Assembly: GCF_030408915.1 (NCBI RefSeq)
Contig: NZ_CP047654.1
Span: 1,550,001 to 1,614,000, forward strand
Direction: 5' to 3'
Source: Corynebacterium guangdongense
Lineage (GTDB): Bacteria > Actinomycetota > Actinomycetes > Mycobacteriales > Mycobacteriaceae
DNA: 64,000 nucleotides
Below, in pieces: positions 53,480 through 62,817 of the stretch; the stretch's first letter is position 1, and each line of letters opens with the position of its first letter. A program made the translations under genes and the position numbers. The notes below the pieces were generated by a model. That model had not been told where the DNA came from and made no database searches. It saw only the letters and a list, made by a program, of their open reading frames with translations.

Positions 53480-54787
53480 CTAAGTTCGATTAATTATCAC
53501 ATCGCGTGTCGGATAGAAGCGGCCTTCGCCGACGGTGCGGTAAAGCTTCATCATGATCGGGTAGCCGACGAGGATGCCAATCGAGCCCCAGGCGATGCCC
53601 TCCAGCGGGACGCCGGCGACGGTGATCGACAAGTTGCCGATGCCGGCGATGAGGGCAACGGCCGCGGCGGCGAGGTTGACCGGGTGGGTGAAGTCCACCC
53701 GGCTGTCCATCCAGATGCGCACCCCGAGCAGACCGATCATGCCGTAGAGCATGATGGTGGCTCCGCCGAGGACGCCGGCCGGGATGGTGAAGATGAGGGC
53801 GCCGAACTTGGGAACGAAGGCGAGGAGGACGGCGAATATCGCGGCGATCCAGTAGGCCGCGGTCGAGTAGACGCGGGTTGCGGCCATGACGCCGATGTTC
53901 TCCGCGTAGGTGGTGGTGCCGGAGCCGCCGAATGAGCCGGCCAGGGTGGTGGCGATGCCGTCGCCGATCAGGGCACGGCCGGACAGGTCGTCGAGGTCGC
54001 GGTGGGTCATCTCCCCGACGGCCTTGACATGGCCGATGTTCTCGGCGATGAGGACGATGAGCACCGGCAGGGTGACGAGGATGGCGGAGGCCTGGAACTC
54101 CGGTGCGTGGAACTGCGGCAGGCCGACCCACGGGGCGTCGGCGATAGCCTGCGAGGCGCCCTCGGAGAGGTTGCCTGTCACCGCAGCGAAGACCCAGCCG
54201 ATGACCACGCCGATGAGGATGGACAGGCGCGAGACCATGCCCCGCCCCAGGACGGTGCAGCCCAGGATGCCCAGCAGCGTGACGAAGGCGACCAGGGGCT
54301 GAGTCTCAAAGTTGGAGGTGGCGGCCGGTGCCAGGTTGAATCCGATCAGCGCGACGATCGCGCCGGTGACCGCGGGAGGCATGATCGCGTCGATGACCCG
54401 CTTGCCCGCCACGTGGACGATGACGCCGACGAGGATCAGCGCCAGGCCGGTGACCAGGAGGCCACCGAGCTGGGCCCCGATGCCGTGGGCCTGGGAGGCC
54501 GACAGCGGGGCGATGAAGGCGAAGGAGGAGCCGAGGTAGCTGGGCAGACGGTTGGCGGTGACCAGCAGGAAGATTATCGTGCCGAGACCGGAGAAGAGCA
54601 GGGTCGTGTTGACGGGGAATCCGGTCAGCGTCGGCACCAGCAGGGTCGCACCGAACATGGCGACGACATGCTGCATGCCGATGCCGATGGTGCGGGGCCA
54701 GCTGAGGCGCTCATCCGGGGCGACGACATCGCCGGGGGCGATGGCCTGGCCATCACCGTGCAGGGTCCATCCGAAGGTTTTGTTCAC
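53480..54787 (-). CDS. uraA: Uracil permease (NCS2 family)
   Basis: A 435-residue nucleobase transporter with about 14 membrane segments. The family motifs are present: GIGMQHVVAMFGATLLVP (about 35-52), the substrate-binding segment LIAENIGHVKAVGEMTHRD (about 245-263) with its glutamate, and GSFGGSGTTTYAENIG (about 280-295). UraA symports uracil with protons. GTG 54787 is chosen because CATAAT ends 8 bases upstream; TTG 54796 would lie inside that hexamer. Confidence 0.92.
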   Translation of the reverse strand: MNKTFGWTLHGDGQAIAPGDVVAPDERLSWPRTIGIGMQHVVAMFGATLLVPTLTGFPVNTTLLFSGLGTIIFLLVTANRLPSYLGSSFAFIAPLSASQAHGIGAQLGGLLVTGLALILVGVIVHVAGKRVIDAIMPPAVTGAIVALIGFNLAPAATSNFETQPLVAFVTLLGILGCTVLGRGMVSRLSILIGVVIGWVFAAVTGNLSEGASQAIADAPWVGLPQFHAPEFQASAILVTLPVLIVLIAENIGHVKAVGEMTHRDLDDLSGRALIGDGIATTLAGSFGGSGTTTYAENIGVMAATRVYSTAAYWIAAIFAVLLAFVPKFGALIFTIPAGVLGGATIMLYGMIGLLGVRIWMDSRVDFTHPVNLAAAAVALIAGIGNLSITVAGVPLEGIAWGSIGILVGYPIMMKLYRTVGEGRFYPTRDVIINRT

Positions 54788-54795
54788 AGGCCCCA

Positions 54796-54801
54796 ATTAT
54801 G
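54796..54801 (-). promoter_or_regulatory. Probable -10 of a leaderless uraA transcript
   Basis: CATAAT on the minus strand ends 8 bases before GTG 54787. Confidence 0.5.
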
Positions 54802-54818
54802 GCCTGCCCCGGCCGTAT

Positions 54819-56411
54819 TCACCCAACCGAGCGGGAAGAATCCTCGGGATCGTCAGTGTCCGGGACGTCCTCCCCGTCGGCGGGGTCCTCCCCCGCCCGG
54901 TCGACGACGAAGTCGGTCAGGGAGTCGGCGACGACGCCGGGCAGGCGCACGTCGAGCAGAGTGCCCTCGTTCGCGTATTCCTCGCTGAGGACAGTGCCGA
55001 CCTCATGGATCTGGGCCACAAGGTCGCCTCGGGTGAAGGGAATGAGCAGCCGAACGTGGGCGTCGCGGGCGTTGAGATGCAGCTCGACGCGCGCCATGAG
55101 CTCGTCAATCCCCTCCCCGGTGGCCGCGGAGGTGAAGACGACGTCGTCATTGCCGAGGACGTGCCGCAGCTCGGCGAGCACCAGCGGGTCGGCCTGGTCG
55201 ATCTTGTTGACGACGATGATCTCCGGGGGCATGGTCTCCCCCGTTTCCCGCACGATCTCGTAGAGGACCTTGTTGACGGCCTCGATCTGCTTGAGCGGGA
55301 AAGGATCAGAGCCGTCGACGACGTGCAGGATCAGGTCGGCGCCGAGAACCTCCTCGATCGTGGATTTGAAGGCCTCGACCAGCTGGGTAGGCAGGTGCCG
55401 GACGAAGCCGACGGTGTCGGTGAAGACCACCGCGCGCCCGTCGGCGAGCTCGGCGCGGCGGGTGGTCGGGTCGAGCGTCGCGAAGAGTGCGTCCTCGACC
55501 AGCACACCGGCCCCGGTGAGGGCGTTGATGAGGGAGGACTTCCCGGCGTTGGTGTACCCCGCGATCGCGATCTGCGGGGTCACCGAGGCGCGGCGTCGGG
55601 AGCGCTTGATCTCGCGGGCGGTCTTCATGCCCTTCAGCTCGCGGCGCAGCTTCGCCATATCGGTGCGCAGCCGGCGCCGGTCGGACTCGATCTTGGTCTC
55701 GCCGGGGCCGCGCAGGCCGACGCCGCCGTTGGAACCGGCACGGCCGCCCGCCTGGCGGGAGAGGTTTCCGCCCCAGCCGCGGACGCGGGTGTAGAGGTAC
55801 TCCATCTGGGCCAGCGAGACCTGGGCCTTGCCCTCCTTCGACTTCGCGTGCTGCGCGAAGATGTCGAGGATGAGCATGGTGCGGTCGATGACCTTGGTGT
55901 TGAGCTTGTCCTCGAGCGCGATGAGCTGGCCCGGAGAGAGTTCACCGTCGGCGATGACGGTGTCGGCGCCGGTGGCCTGGATGATCTCACGCAGCTCGGC
56001 GACCTTGCCGGAACCGATGTAGGTGCCGGGGTCGGGCTTGTCCCGCTTCTGGTAGAGCATGTCGAGCACCTCCGCGCCGGCGGTCTCGGCGAGCGCGGTG
56101 AGCTCCTCCATGTTGGCCTCGACCTCGGCGGTGGTGCCCTCGGTCCACACGCCCACGAGGATGACCTGTTCCAGGCGGACCTGGCGGTACTCGACCTCGG
56201 TGATGTCCTCGTGGTCCTGGGAGCGAATCTCTGAACCGCGGGTGACGCGACGGAAGGAATCGCGCTCCGCGAGGTCCTGTTCACCGGTCGTGGGGGTGGC
56301 GTTGATGAGCCCGCTCAGGTCCGTGCCGGTGTCCTCGCTGGAGTCGGCCTGGGGGGCGTTGTCCCGGAAAGCGCGGGCCAACAGATCGTCATGCTTGTCA
56401 GAATTGGTCAT
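54819..56411 (-). CDS. hflX: Ribosome-associated GTPase HflX
   Basis: HflX splits stalled ribosomes. The 530-residue protein has an N-terminal HflX domain (about 80-270, with DPGTYIGSGKVAEL and the glycine-rich RQAGGRAGSNGGVGLRGPGETKIE) and a GTPase domain: G1 GYTNAGKS (285-292), G3 DTVGF, G4 NKID. An acidic N-terminal extension of about 70 residues and an acidic C-terminal tail are present. Divergent from the Cys-tail gene. Confidence 0.95.
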   Translation of the reverse strand: MTNSDKHDDLLARAFRDNAPQADSSEDTGTDLSGLINATPTTGEQDLAERDSFRRVTRGSEIRSQDHEDITEVEYRQVRLEQVILVGVWTEGTTAEVEANMEELTALAETAGAEVLDMLYQKRDKPDPGTYIGSGKVAELREIIQATGADTVIADGELSPGQLIALEDKLNTKVIDRTMLILDIFAQHAKSKEGKAQVSLAQMEYLYTRVRGWGGNLSRQAGGRAGSNGGVGLRGPGETKIESDRRRLRTDMAKLRRELKGMKTAREIKRSRRRASVTPQIAIAGYTNAGKSSLINALTGAGVLVEDALFATLDPTTRRAELADGRAVVFTDTVGFVRHLPTQLVEAFKSTIEEVLGADLILHVVDGSDPFPLKQIEAVNKVLYEIVRETGETMPPEIIVVNKIDQADPLVLAELRHVLGNDDVVFTSAATGEGIDELMARVELHLNARDAHVRLLIPFTRGDLVAQIHEVGTVLSEEYANEGTLLDVRLPGVVADSLTDFVVDRAGEDPADGEDVPDTDDPEDSSRSVG

Positions 56412-56471
56412 TAAGCCCTATTCTTCCACGCAATCGCCCCGGGGCGTATTCGTCCCCACCCACGCACAGGA

Positions 56472-56477
56472 TAAGGT
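56472..56477 (+). promoter_or_regulatory. Probable -10 of the Cys-tail gene
   Basis: TAAGGT ends 8 bases before ATG 56486. Confidence 0.5.
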
Positions 56478-56485
56478 AGTCAGGT

Positions 56486-57229
56486 ATGAGCACCGATTTG
56501 AAGAGCATCGGCCTCGGTTTCGACCGTTGGCAGGACGCCGTGGAAGCCGCCATCGCCACCGACCGTCTCGCAGTCACCGGCGAAGTCCGCGGTGGCCAGC
56601 TGATTCAGTACTCGGACAACTCAGGCGCCCAGATCAACATCCTCGCCGTGGAGCCCTTCGCCACCTACGCCGGGTTCGACTCCGCGACCCGCACCTACGG
56701 CAACGTGAGCATGGTCAATGATGTCCTGGCCTACCTCGAGGTGATGGACCCCTTCGGCAAGTCGATGATGGCCGTCACCGCCAACCTGGCGCAGGGACCG
56801 ATCCTGGTGGACGAGCCGACCCAGGAGTGGGCCGAACTCGGCGTCACCGCCCTGGTGCTGGGCCACAAGGTCTACGACTCCACCGACGTCTACCAGGAGA
56901 CCACCGGGGAGCTCGTCGGCCAGCTCATCTCCGAGGGCGCCCAGATCGTCGCCGCCGGCGACGGGGCCGCCGCCCCGGACGCTTCCGCGCAGTTCTCCGC
57001 CCGCGTCCTCGAGGCGGAGTACCGCATCAACCAGCTGACCAACCAGCGTTTCATCTATGCACAGGTCGACGGCGCCTTCCCCTTCGACGTCTGTCTGCCG
57101 GACGCCGAGGAGCTTCCCCAGCCGGGCAACGTCATCGTCGGCACGGCCGTCATGACCGCCGCCGTGAAGTCCCCGATGGGCGGGGGCTGCGGCGGGTGCG
57201 GCGGCTCCTGCGGCTGCGGCGGTCACTAG
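56486..57229 (+). CDS. Uncharacterised protein with Gly/Cys-rich C-terminus
   Basis: A 247-residue soluble acidic protein that I cannot assign to a family. The body (1-230) looks alpha/beta with SIGLGFDRWQDAVEAAIATDRL at the start and a middle helix rich in small residues. The last 17 residues are GGGCGGCGGSCGCGGH: four Cys and one His within 14 residues, which suggests a metal or Fe-S binding tail. No signal peptide. It is leaderless and followed after 20 bases by a membrane protein gene, so the two form a unit. I recall similar genes next to hflX in other corynebacteria, without function. Confidence 0.8.
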   Translation: MSTDLKSIGLGFDRWQDAVEAAIATDRLAVTGEVRGGQLIQYSDNSGAQINILAVEPFATYAGFDSATRTYGNVSMVNDVLAYLEVMDPFGKSMMAVTANLAQGPILVDEPTQEWAELGVTALVLGHKVYDSTDVYQETTGELVGQLISEGAQIVAAGDGAAAPDASAQFSARVLEAEYRINQLTNQRFIYAQVDGAFPFDVCLPDAEELPQPGNVIVGTAVMTAAVKSPMGGGCGGCGGSCGCGGH

Positions 57230-57249
57230 GTTCCCCGAAGCGAGCGAGC

Positions 57250-57756
57250 ATGGGCATCCCCACCGGTATCGCGCTGATGATCGGCGCCACGCTGGCGGCG
57301 GTGCTCATGCTTCTCGCTTTCAAGACGCTCGGGCTGGTCCTGGGCATCTCCCTCGTCCTCGGCACGGCCTTCTACATTTCCGGGCGGCGCCCCTCGGACC
57401 GGCAGGAGAAGCTGCGTTCCTCGCTGCGCCACGCCGCCGGGGACCTCAGCGACGTACTGGGCCTCTACGAGCAGTTCGCCTACTCCGAGGACGCCGAGCA
57501 CCTCGCCGACCGCACCCTGCACCGGCCCGAACTGCTCAACCCCGACTCCGAGTCTCCGGACGTCTCGGCGTATCACCACATGCGCGCAACCGCGGAGCGC
57601 TTCCTCCGCCGGCTGGACACGCACCTGGCGGACGAGACCCTCAGCGAGACCGAACTGGAGAATCTCCTGGCCATCACCGACCAGCGCTCCCAGCAACTGC
57701 AGGAGGCCTGGTGGCGGGCACGCGTCGCCGCGAAGGAGATCGGGCCGGGACACTAA
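57250..57756 (+). CDS. Uncharacterised membrane-anchored protein
   Basis: 168 residues. Two hydrophobic helices at the N-terminus (about 5-24 and 28-44) are followed by a charged, mostly helical domain (about 50-168) with SLRHAAGDLSDVLGLYEQFAYSEDAEHLADRTL and a likely coiled coil at the end (NLLAITDQRSQQLQEAWWR). Start ATG 57250 lies 20 bases after the preceding gene. It converges on miaA with 47 bases between. No known domain. Confidence 0.75.
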   Translation: MGIPTGIALMIGATLAAVLMLLAFKTLGLVLGISLVLGTAFYISGRRPSDRQEKLRSSLRHAAGDLSDVLGLYEQFAYSEDAEHLADRTLHRPELLNPDSESPDVSAYHHMRATAERFLRRLDTHLADETLSETELENLLAITDQRSQQLQEAWWRARVAAKEIGPGH

Positions 57757-57803
57757 CCGGGCGAAAAGGAACCGACTGAAGACGATCGCGCCCCGACCGG
57801 CCC

Positions 57804-58709
57804 TTAACCGCCCAGCGCCCTCCTGGCCTGTGCCACGGTGTCCCCGGCGGCGTCCAGCCAGTTGATGCGCTTGTCCCGGTTGAACCAGGAGCGCTGTCGG
57901 CGCACGTAGCGCCGGGTTCCGGTGACGGTACGCTCCACCGCGGTCTCCAGGTCGTATTCTCCGCGCAGGTGGGCGAAGACCTGGGCGTAGCCGATGGCCC
58001 GCCCGGCGGTGGAGTCCTCGAGCAGACCGTGGTCCTCGATCAACCCCTGTGTCTCGGCTACCAGACCCTGCTCGAACATCTGGCGGGTGCGCACGTCGAT
58101 ACGCGGGTTCAGCCACTCCGGGGTGGTGCGCAGCCCGAGCAGGATCGTCCCCCATCGCGGCGCCGCGTCGCGGGGCGGTTGTGAGGCCTGGTAGGGCTGG
58201 CCCGTCAGTTCAATGACTTCCAGGGCGCGCACCGTCCGACGCGGATCCTTGTCCTCGATGGTCTCCGCCGCCTGCTTGTCGACGCCGGCCAGTTCCGCAT
58301 GCAGCGCGTCCACCCCGATGTCCGCCAGCCTGGCCTCGAACTTCGCGCGCACCGCCGGATCCGTCGGGGGGAACTGCCAGTCGTCGACGAGCGACTGCAC
58401 GTAGAGCATCGAGCCGCCGACCAGGATGGGCCGTTTACCGCGGGAGGCGATTTCCTCCACCGCGGCCACGGCCTCGCGCTGGTAGCGGGCGACCGAGGCG
58501 GCTTCGGTGACGTCCCAGACGTCGAGCATGTGGTGCGGGATGCCCTCGCGTTCCGTCACCGTGAGCTTGGCCGTGCCGATGTCCATGCCGCGGTAGAGCT
58601 GCATGGAGTCCACGTTGACGATCTCCCCGTCGAGCTCATGCGCGAGGACCAGGGAAAGCGCCGATTTTCCGGAGGCGGTGGGACCGACGATCGCGATGGG
58701 TGTGGTCAT
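57804..58709 (-). CDS. miaA: tRNA dimethylallyltransferase
   Basis: Adds an isopentenyl group to A37 of tRNAs that read UNN codons. The 301-residue enzyme has the P-loop GPTASGKS (9-16), the [15 protein letters not shown] substrate region (about 34-48), [11 protein letters not shown] and the RSWFNRD tRNA-binding region. ATG 58709 is favoured by a -10 7 bases upstream. miaB, which methylthiolates the same base, is at the right end of the window. Confidence 0.95.
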   Translation of the reverse strand: MTTPIAIVGPTASGKSALSLVLAHELDGEIVNVDSMQLYRGMDIGTAKLTVTEREGIPHHMLDVWDVTEAASVARYQREAVAAVEEIASRGKRPILVGGSMLYVQSLVDDWQFPPTDPAVRAKFEARLADIGVDALHAELAGVDKQAAETIEDKDPRRTVRALEVIELTGQPYQASQPPRDAAPRWGTILLGLRTTPEWLNPRIDVRTRQMFEQGLVAETQGLIEDHGLLEDSTAGRAIGYAQVFAHLRGEYDLETAVERTVTGTRRYVRRQRSWFNRDKRINWLDAAGDTVAQARRALGG

Positions 58710-58716
58710 GGCTGAC

Positions 58717-58722
58717 ACCCTA
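58717..58722 (-). promoter_or_regulatory. Probable -10 of a leaderless miaA transcript
   Basis: TAGGGT on the minus strand ends 7 bases before ATG 58709. It lies just before and over the stop codon of the upstream gene. Confidence 0.5.
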
Positions 58723-59343
58723 CTGAGCCGGCCCGACGCACCAGGCCGCCAGGTAGCGGCCGACGCCGAGGTGGGTGTCGTGGTATTCGAGGTTCGCCCG
58801 TCGCACGGGCAGCGCCGCCAGTTCCAGCCAGAGCCGGGGTTCGATCACCCCGGCGTCGTCAAGCTCTGCGTGGTTCAGGCACAGGCCGGCGCCCGCCAGC
58901 AGGCCGAGGAGCGCCCGGTGAGCGTCGCCCGCCCCCTCGAGCAGCGCGAGCGGGGCGCGGTCGGTCATGCCGGCGGAACCGTCGACAGCGACAATTGTCA
59001 AGGCCTCGGGGTTGATTTCACCGATTCGGTCGCGCACAGAGGTGATTTCACGGCCACCGAGGACGTGGCGAGCGACCAGCTCGGGAAGGTGATGCCCCTG
59101 CCCGACGGTGACCTGTGGGGCGCCCCAGGCGCGGAAGGAGCCGACCTGCCCGGTGCGCCAGCGCTCGTCCCGGCTGGCGACCAGCTCGATCGGTCGGCCT
59201 CCGGCGCCGAGGCGGGCGACCAGCTCTCCGGTGCGACGGGCGAGCTCACGCGATGCGTCTTCGGCCGGCGCCAGGTCACGGACCTGGGCAGGCGAGGCCG
59301 ACATGACGATCAACGGGGCGGAATCTGTGCGTGTGTCCATCAC
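58720..59343 (-). CDS. Conserved hypothetical protein of the miaA region
   Basis: A 207-residue soluble protein with no signal peptide or helix. Features: a start with [20 protein letters not shown], the middle [27 protein letters not shown] and [42 protein letters not shown], suggesting an alpha/beta (Rossmann-like) fold. I cannot name a family. Start GTG 59343 has TAGGGT 6 bases upstream; ATG 59340 is the alternative. It precedes miaA by 10 bases. Confidence 0.75.
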   Translation of the reverse strand: MMDTRTDSAPLIVMSASPAQVRDLAPAEDASRELARRTGELVARLGAGGRPIELVASRDERWRTGQVGSFRAWGAPQVTVGQGHHLPELVARHVLGGREITSVRDRIGEINPEALTIVAVDGSAGMTDRAPLALLEGAGDAHRALLGLLAGAGLCLNHAELDDAGVIEPRLWLELAALPVRRANLEYHDTHLGVGRYLAAWCVGPAQ

Positions 59344-59349
59344 CGTTCC

Positions 59350-59355
59350 ACCCTA
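59350..59355 (-). promoter_or_regulatory. Probable -10 of the hypothetical gene upstream of miaA
   Basis: TAGGGT on the minus strand ends 6 bases before GTG 59343. Confidence 0.45.
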
Positions 59356-59534
59356 GCGGGGTGTATCCAAGGTCGGATTTATGTCCCGGCGACACCACCG
59401 GCACCCCCTGCGCGGTATGTTGTTTATGTTCCCGAACCTGTTCCCCTTTCGGCCCCGTTCCCGGCCCGAAGCCGGGGGCAGGTTCCACCGGCAGCCGCGT
59501 CGCGCGGCGCACCGACCACACCAAGGACGAGATG

Positions 59535-60899
59535 ATGACCACTTCTTCGACCCCCTCCCCGAACCCCGACGCACCGAAGCCGACGGCCCCCCGGCCCGGC
59601 CCGAAGCCGGGTCCTCGCCCCGGGGCTCGTCCCGGCGTGACCCCGACCCCGACCCCGGTTCCGGTGGCCGCGCCACCCGCCAACGACCCCTCGAAGTTCG
59701 GCCGGATTGACGCTGACGGCACCGTCTTCGTCACCACCGCCGACGGCGGCGAGCGCGAGATCGGCTCCTGGCAGGCCGGCACCCCGGAGGAGGGCCTGGC
59801 CCACTACGGCGCCCGCTTCGACGACCTGGCCACCGAGATCGAGCTCCTTGAGGCCCGCCTCATCGCCCATCCGGAGGAGGCCGCCACGCTCCGCACCCAG
59901 GCCGAGGAGCTCAAGGCCACCCTGCCGACCGCCGCAGTCATCGGCGATCTGCCCGCCCTCGACAAGCGTCTGGACTCCATCATCGGACACTCCGAGGAGG
60001 CCGGGGAGCAGGCCAAGGAGGCCAAGGCCCGGCGGCGCGAGGAGGCCGTCGCCGCCAAGGAGGCGCTGGCCGCCGAGGCCGAGGAAATCGCGGAGAACTC
60101 CACCGACTGGAAGGGCGCGGGCGACCGCATCCGCCAGATCCTCGACGAATGGAAGCAGATCAAGGGCATCGACAGGAAGACCGACGACGCCCTGTGGAAG
60201 CGCTACTCCCGCGCCCGCGACGCCTTCAACCGTCGCCGCGGCTCCCACTTCGCCGAGCTCGACCGCACCCGTGCGGACGCCAAGCGCAAGAAGGAGGACC
60301 TCGTCGCCCGTGCGGAGGCCCTGCAGGAGTCCACGGACTGGAACGAGACCGCCCGTGCCTACCGCGACCTGATGAAGGAGTGGAAGGCCGCCGGCCGCGC
60401 CCCGCGCGGGGACGACGACAAGCTCTGGAGCCAGTTCCGGGCCGCCCAGGACAGGTTCTTCGGTGCCCGGGACGCGGTCAACGCCGAGCGGGACCAGGAG
60501 TTCGCCACCAACGCGCAGGCCAAGGACGCCCTGCTGGCCGAGTACGACGCCCAGATCGATCCGGCCAAGGGCCTCGACGCCGCCAAGGCGAAACTGCGCG
60601 AGCTGCAGGAGAAGTGGGAGGAGATCGGCTTCGTCCCGCGTGGTCAGGTCCGGGAGTACGAGGACAAGATCGGCGCCATCGAGCAGCGCGTCTCCGACGC
60701 CGAGGACGCCCGGTGGCGTCGCACCGACCCGGAGGCCCAGGCCCGCGTCGACCAGTTCCAGGCCAAGGCCGACGACTTCACCGCCCAGGCCGAGGCCGCC
60801 GAGGCCAAGGGCAACGCCAAGAAGGCCGCTGACCTGCGCGCCCAGGCCGCTCAGTGGACCGAGTTCGCCGAGGTCGCCCGCAACGCCGTCGAGGGGTAA
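59535..60899 (+). CDS. DUF349-repeat protein with proline-rich N-terminus
   Basis: A 454-residue helical protein. The N-terminus (about 8-50) is a Pro/Lys/Arg-rich low-complexity stretch; then a short beta domain (about 56-85, FGRIDADGTVFVTTADGGEREIGSW), and a long coiled region with about three to four DUF349 repeats (each with W, for example TDWKGAGDRIRQILDEWKQIKGI and STDWNETARAYRDLMKEWKAAG). DUF349 proteins of other bacteria bind RNA or ribosomes; role here unknown. Start ATG 59535 with AAGGA 7 bases upstream (ATG 59532 possible). The acetyltransferase gene follows after 5 bases. Confidence 0.85.
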   Translation: MTTSSTPSPNPDAPKPTAPRPGPKPGPRPGARPGVTPTPTPVPVAAPPANDPSKFGRIDADGTVFVTTADGGEREIGSWQAGTPEEGLAHYGARFDDLATEIELLEARLIAHPEEAATLRTQAEELKATLPTAAVIGDLPALDKRLDSIIGHSEEAGEQAKEAKARRREEAVAAKEALAAEAEEIAENSTDWKGAGDRIRQILDEWKQIKGIDRKTDDALWKRYSRARDAFNRRRGSHFAELDRTRADAKRKKEDLVARAEALQESTDWNETARAYRDLMKEWKAAGRAPRGDDDKLWSQFRAAQDRFFGARDAVNAERDQEFATNAQAKDALLAEYDAQIDPAKGLDAAKAKLRELQEKWEEIGFVPRGQVREYEDKIGAIEQRVSDAEDARWRRTDPEAQARVDQFQAKADDFTAQAEAAEAKGNAKKAADLRAQAAQWTEFAEVARNAVEG

Positions 60900-60904
60900 C
60901 CCCC

Positions 60905-62014
60905 ATGCCGCAGATTGCGCAGTTCGATCGGCCGGTCGCCTCCGAAGAACCGTCCGACGACCTGCGCACTTTTGTCTTCATGGCCAACCTGGCCGCCCAG
61001 GAGGCCACCGGGGACGCGGCCGCTAGCGTATCGCTCGAGCGGGTCTTCTCCCGCCTGAAGGGCTCCTCCGAGTCGGATTCGATCCTGCTCGCGCTGGTCG
61101 ACGGGCAACTCGACGCTCCGCGCTCCGCGCTCGGGCACCCGCTCATCTCATCCTCCGCGCCGGAGGACGCCTCCCCGGTGCACGACGTCCTCGGCTTCAC
61201 GCACCTGAGCGTCCCCCTGCTCGAGGAGCGCGACATCATTGAATTCGAACTCGTCCTCGACGTCGAGTACCTGCCGATGCCGGGCGAGGATCTCGGTGAG
61301 CAGGCCCGCACCGTGATCCGCACGCTCGTCGACGCCGTCGTTGACGCCGCCCGCACCCTGGGCCGCCACGTCCTCCAGATCTGGATCGTCCATCCCGTCG
61401 GGCAGACCCCGGGCACCGGCCCGATGGCCAGGAGCCTCGCCGCCCTCGGCTTCGAGCGGGCGCTGACCGAGGTGCAGTCGGCGCTGCCCGTCCCCGACTC
61501 CCGGCCCGCCGCTCTGCCGGAGGATCTGCGCGTCGAGGTCGTCTCCGACTACGCCGTTCCCCCACACCTCATCGACGACGTCCTGACGCTGCTCTCCGAC
61601 GCCTCCACCGACGTCCCACACGGCGGTCTGCGCACCGAACGCGCCGTGTGGACGCCGCAGCGCCTCTCCGACGCCGCCGCCCGGCTGCACGACCGGGACG
61701 GCCATCACCTGCTGGTGCTGCTCGTCGACGCCGAGGGCAGTGCCCTGGCCCTGACCGAATTCATGACGCACGCCGGCTCCACCCCCGGCGTCGTCGAGCA
61801 GGGCGTGACCTTCGTGGCCGCCAGGCACCGCGGGCGGGGGTTCGGACTAGCGGTCACGCGCTGGGGCCTGACCGCGCTCCGCGAGACCTGGCCGGACGCC
61901 ACCCGGGTCTATACCTCCAACGCCACCACCCACGAGGCGATGCTGCGCATCAACGACGCAGTGGGCCGAGAACCCGTCAGCGGGTCCTCGGCCTGGCAGC
62001 GCGTGCTGGGGTAG
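60905..62014 (+). CDS. GNAT-family acetyltransferase, two-domain
   Basis: A 369-residue protein. The C-terminal half is a GNAT domain with the acetyl-CoA motif RHRGRGFGLAVTRWGLTAL (about 311-329) and SNATTHEAMLRIND (about 339-352). The N-terminal half (1-180) looks like a degenerate GNAT copy, as in tandem acetyltransferases. Substrate unknown. Five bases after the DUF349 gene, hence co-transcribed. Converges on the next gene with 9 bases between the ends. Confidence 0.85.
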   Translation: MPQIAQFDRPVASEEPSDDLRTFVFMANLAAQEATGDAAASVSLERVFSRLKGSSESDSILLALVDGQLDAPRSALGHPLISSSAPEDASPVHDVLGFTHLSVPLLEERDIIEFELVLDVEYLPMPGEDLGEQARTVIRTLVDAVVDAARTLGRHVLQIWIVHPVGQTPGTGPMARSLAALGFERALTEVQSALPVPDSRPAALPEDLRVEVVSDYAVPPHLIDDVLTLLSDASTDVPHGGLRTERAVWTPQRLSDAAARLHDRDGHHLLVLLVDAEGSALALTEFMTHAGSTPGVVEQGVTFVAARHRGRGFGLAVTRWGLTALRETWPDATRVYTSNATTHEAMLRINDAVGREPVSGSSAWQRVLG

Positions 62015-62023
62015 TCTCTCCGG

Positions 62024-62800
62024 CTAGTCGCCGGTGGTGCCGTGTCGCCGGGCCGCGCGCTGGCGTCGGTCGTCGGCAAGCAGCGGGTTCGGCTGGGCAG
62101 CGGCCTCCCCGCCCGTCCTGGCCTCGCGCTGGGCGTAGCCGACCTCGTCGAGATTGGCGTGGCGGGCCCGCTCCTCGGCGATGCGGGCCTGTTCGGGACT
62201 CCTGCGCAGGGCGACTATGGCATAGGCGATCTCGGCGATGAACACCGCGACGACGGCCACGGCCATGCCGACGCCGACGTTGACGCCGTCGTCCGCGGAG
62301 GAACGGGTCATGCGCAGCCACATCGCGAACAGCGAGTAGAACACCCCGACCGTGACGAACATCCATGCGATCAGGCCGAAGACGGTGCGACGGGTGAGCA
62401 CGGTCAGCGTCGTAAAGACGCCCAGGCCGCCGAGCATCAGCCAGGCGAAGACGTACTCGGTGATCTTGATGCCGGAATCGACCGCGGCCGGCAGGCGGAA
62501 GGTGACCTCAAAGCCCCGGACGTCACCCGCGTGCGGCACGACTAGGTAGACCGCGTAGAGGACCAGCGCCGCGACCAGCCACCACAGGTAGGGGCCGAGG
62601 GTCATGCGGCCGGCGGCCTTCTTCTCGGCCTCAGCCAACTGCCGGTTGGTTTCGGCGGCCGCCAGGGTGCTGGTGACCTTGTCCACGGCGTCGCGGCGTT
62701 CGCCTCCCCTGTCGGCGCTCGGGTCGGGGTGCGCTGCGGGCTGCTCAGTCACGTCTGAATCGTCTCCAGTTGCTGCGGTGGGTGGTGTCTCGGGGTCCAT
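62024..62800 (-). CDS. Four-helix membrane protein next to miaB (Rv2732c-like)
   Basis: 258 residues. A charged N-terminus (1-65), four membrane helices (about 71-90, 114-133, 142-164 and 175-197) and a basic C-terminal tail. The order miaB followed by this gene matches Rv2733c-Rv2732c of mycobacteria, as I recall. Function unknown. ATG 62800 lies 17 bases after the miaB stop. Confidence 0.8.
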   Translation of the reverse strand: MDPETPPTAATGDDSDVTEQPAAHPDPSADRGGERRDAVDKVTSTLAAAETNRQLAEAEKKAAGRMTLGPYLWWLVAALVLYAVYLVVPHAGDVRGFEVTFRLPAAVDSGIKITEYVFAWLMLGGLGVFTTLTVLTRRTVFGLIAWMFVTVGVFYSLFAMWLRMTRSSADDGVNVGVGMAVAVVAVFIAEIAYAIVALRRSPEQARIAEERARHANLDEVGYAQREARTGGEAAAQPNPLLADDRRQRAARRHGTTGD

Positions 62801-62817
62801 CCTAGCCCCGGTCGCGC

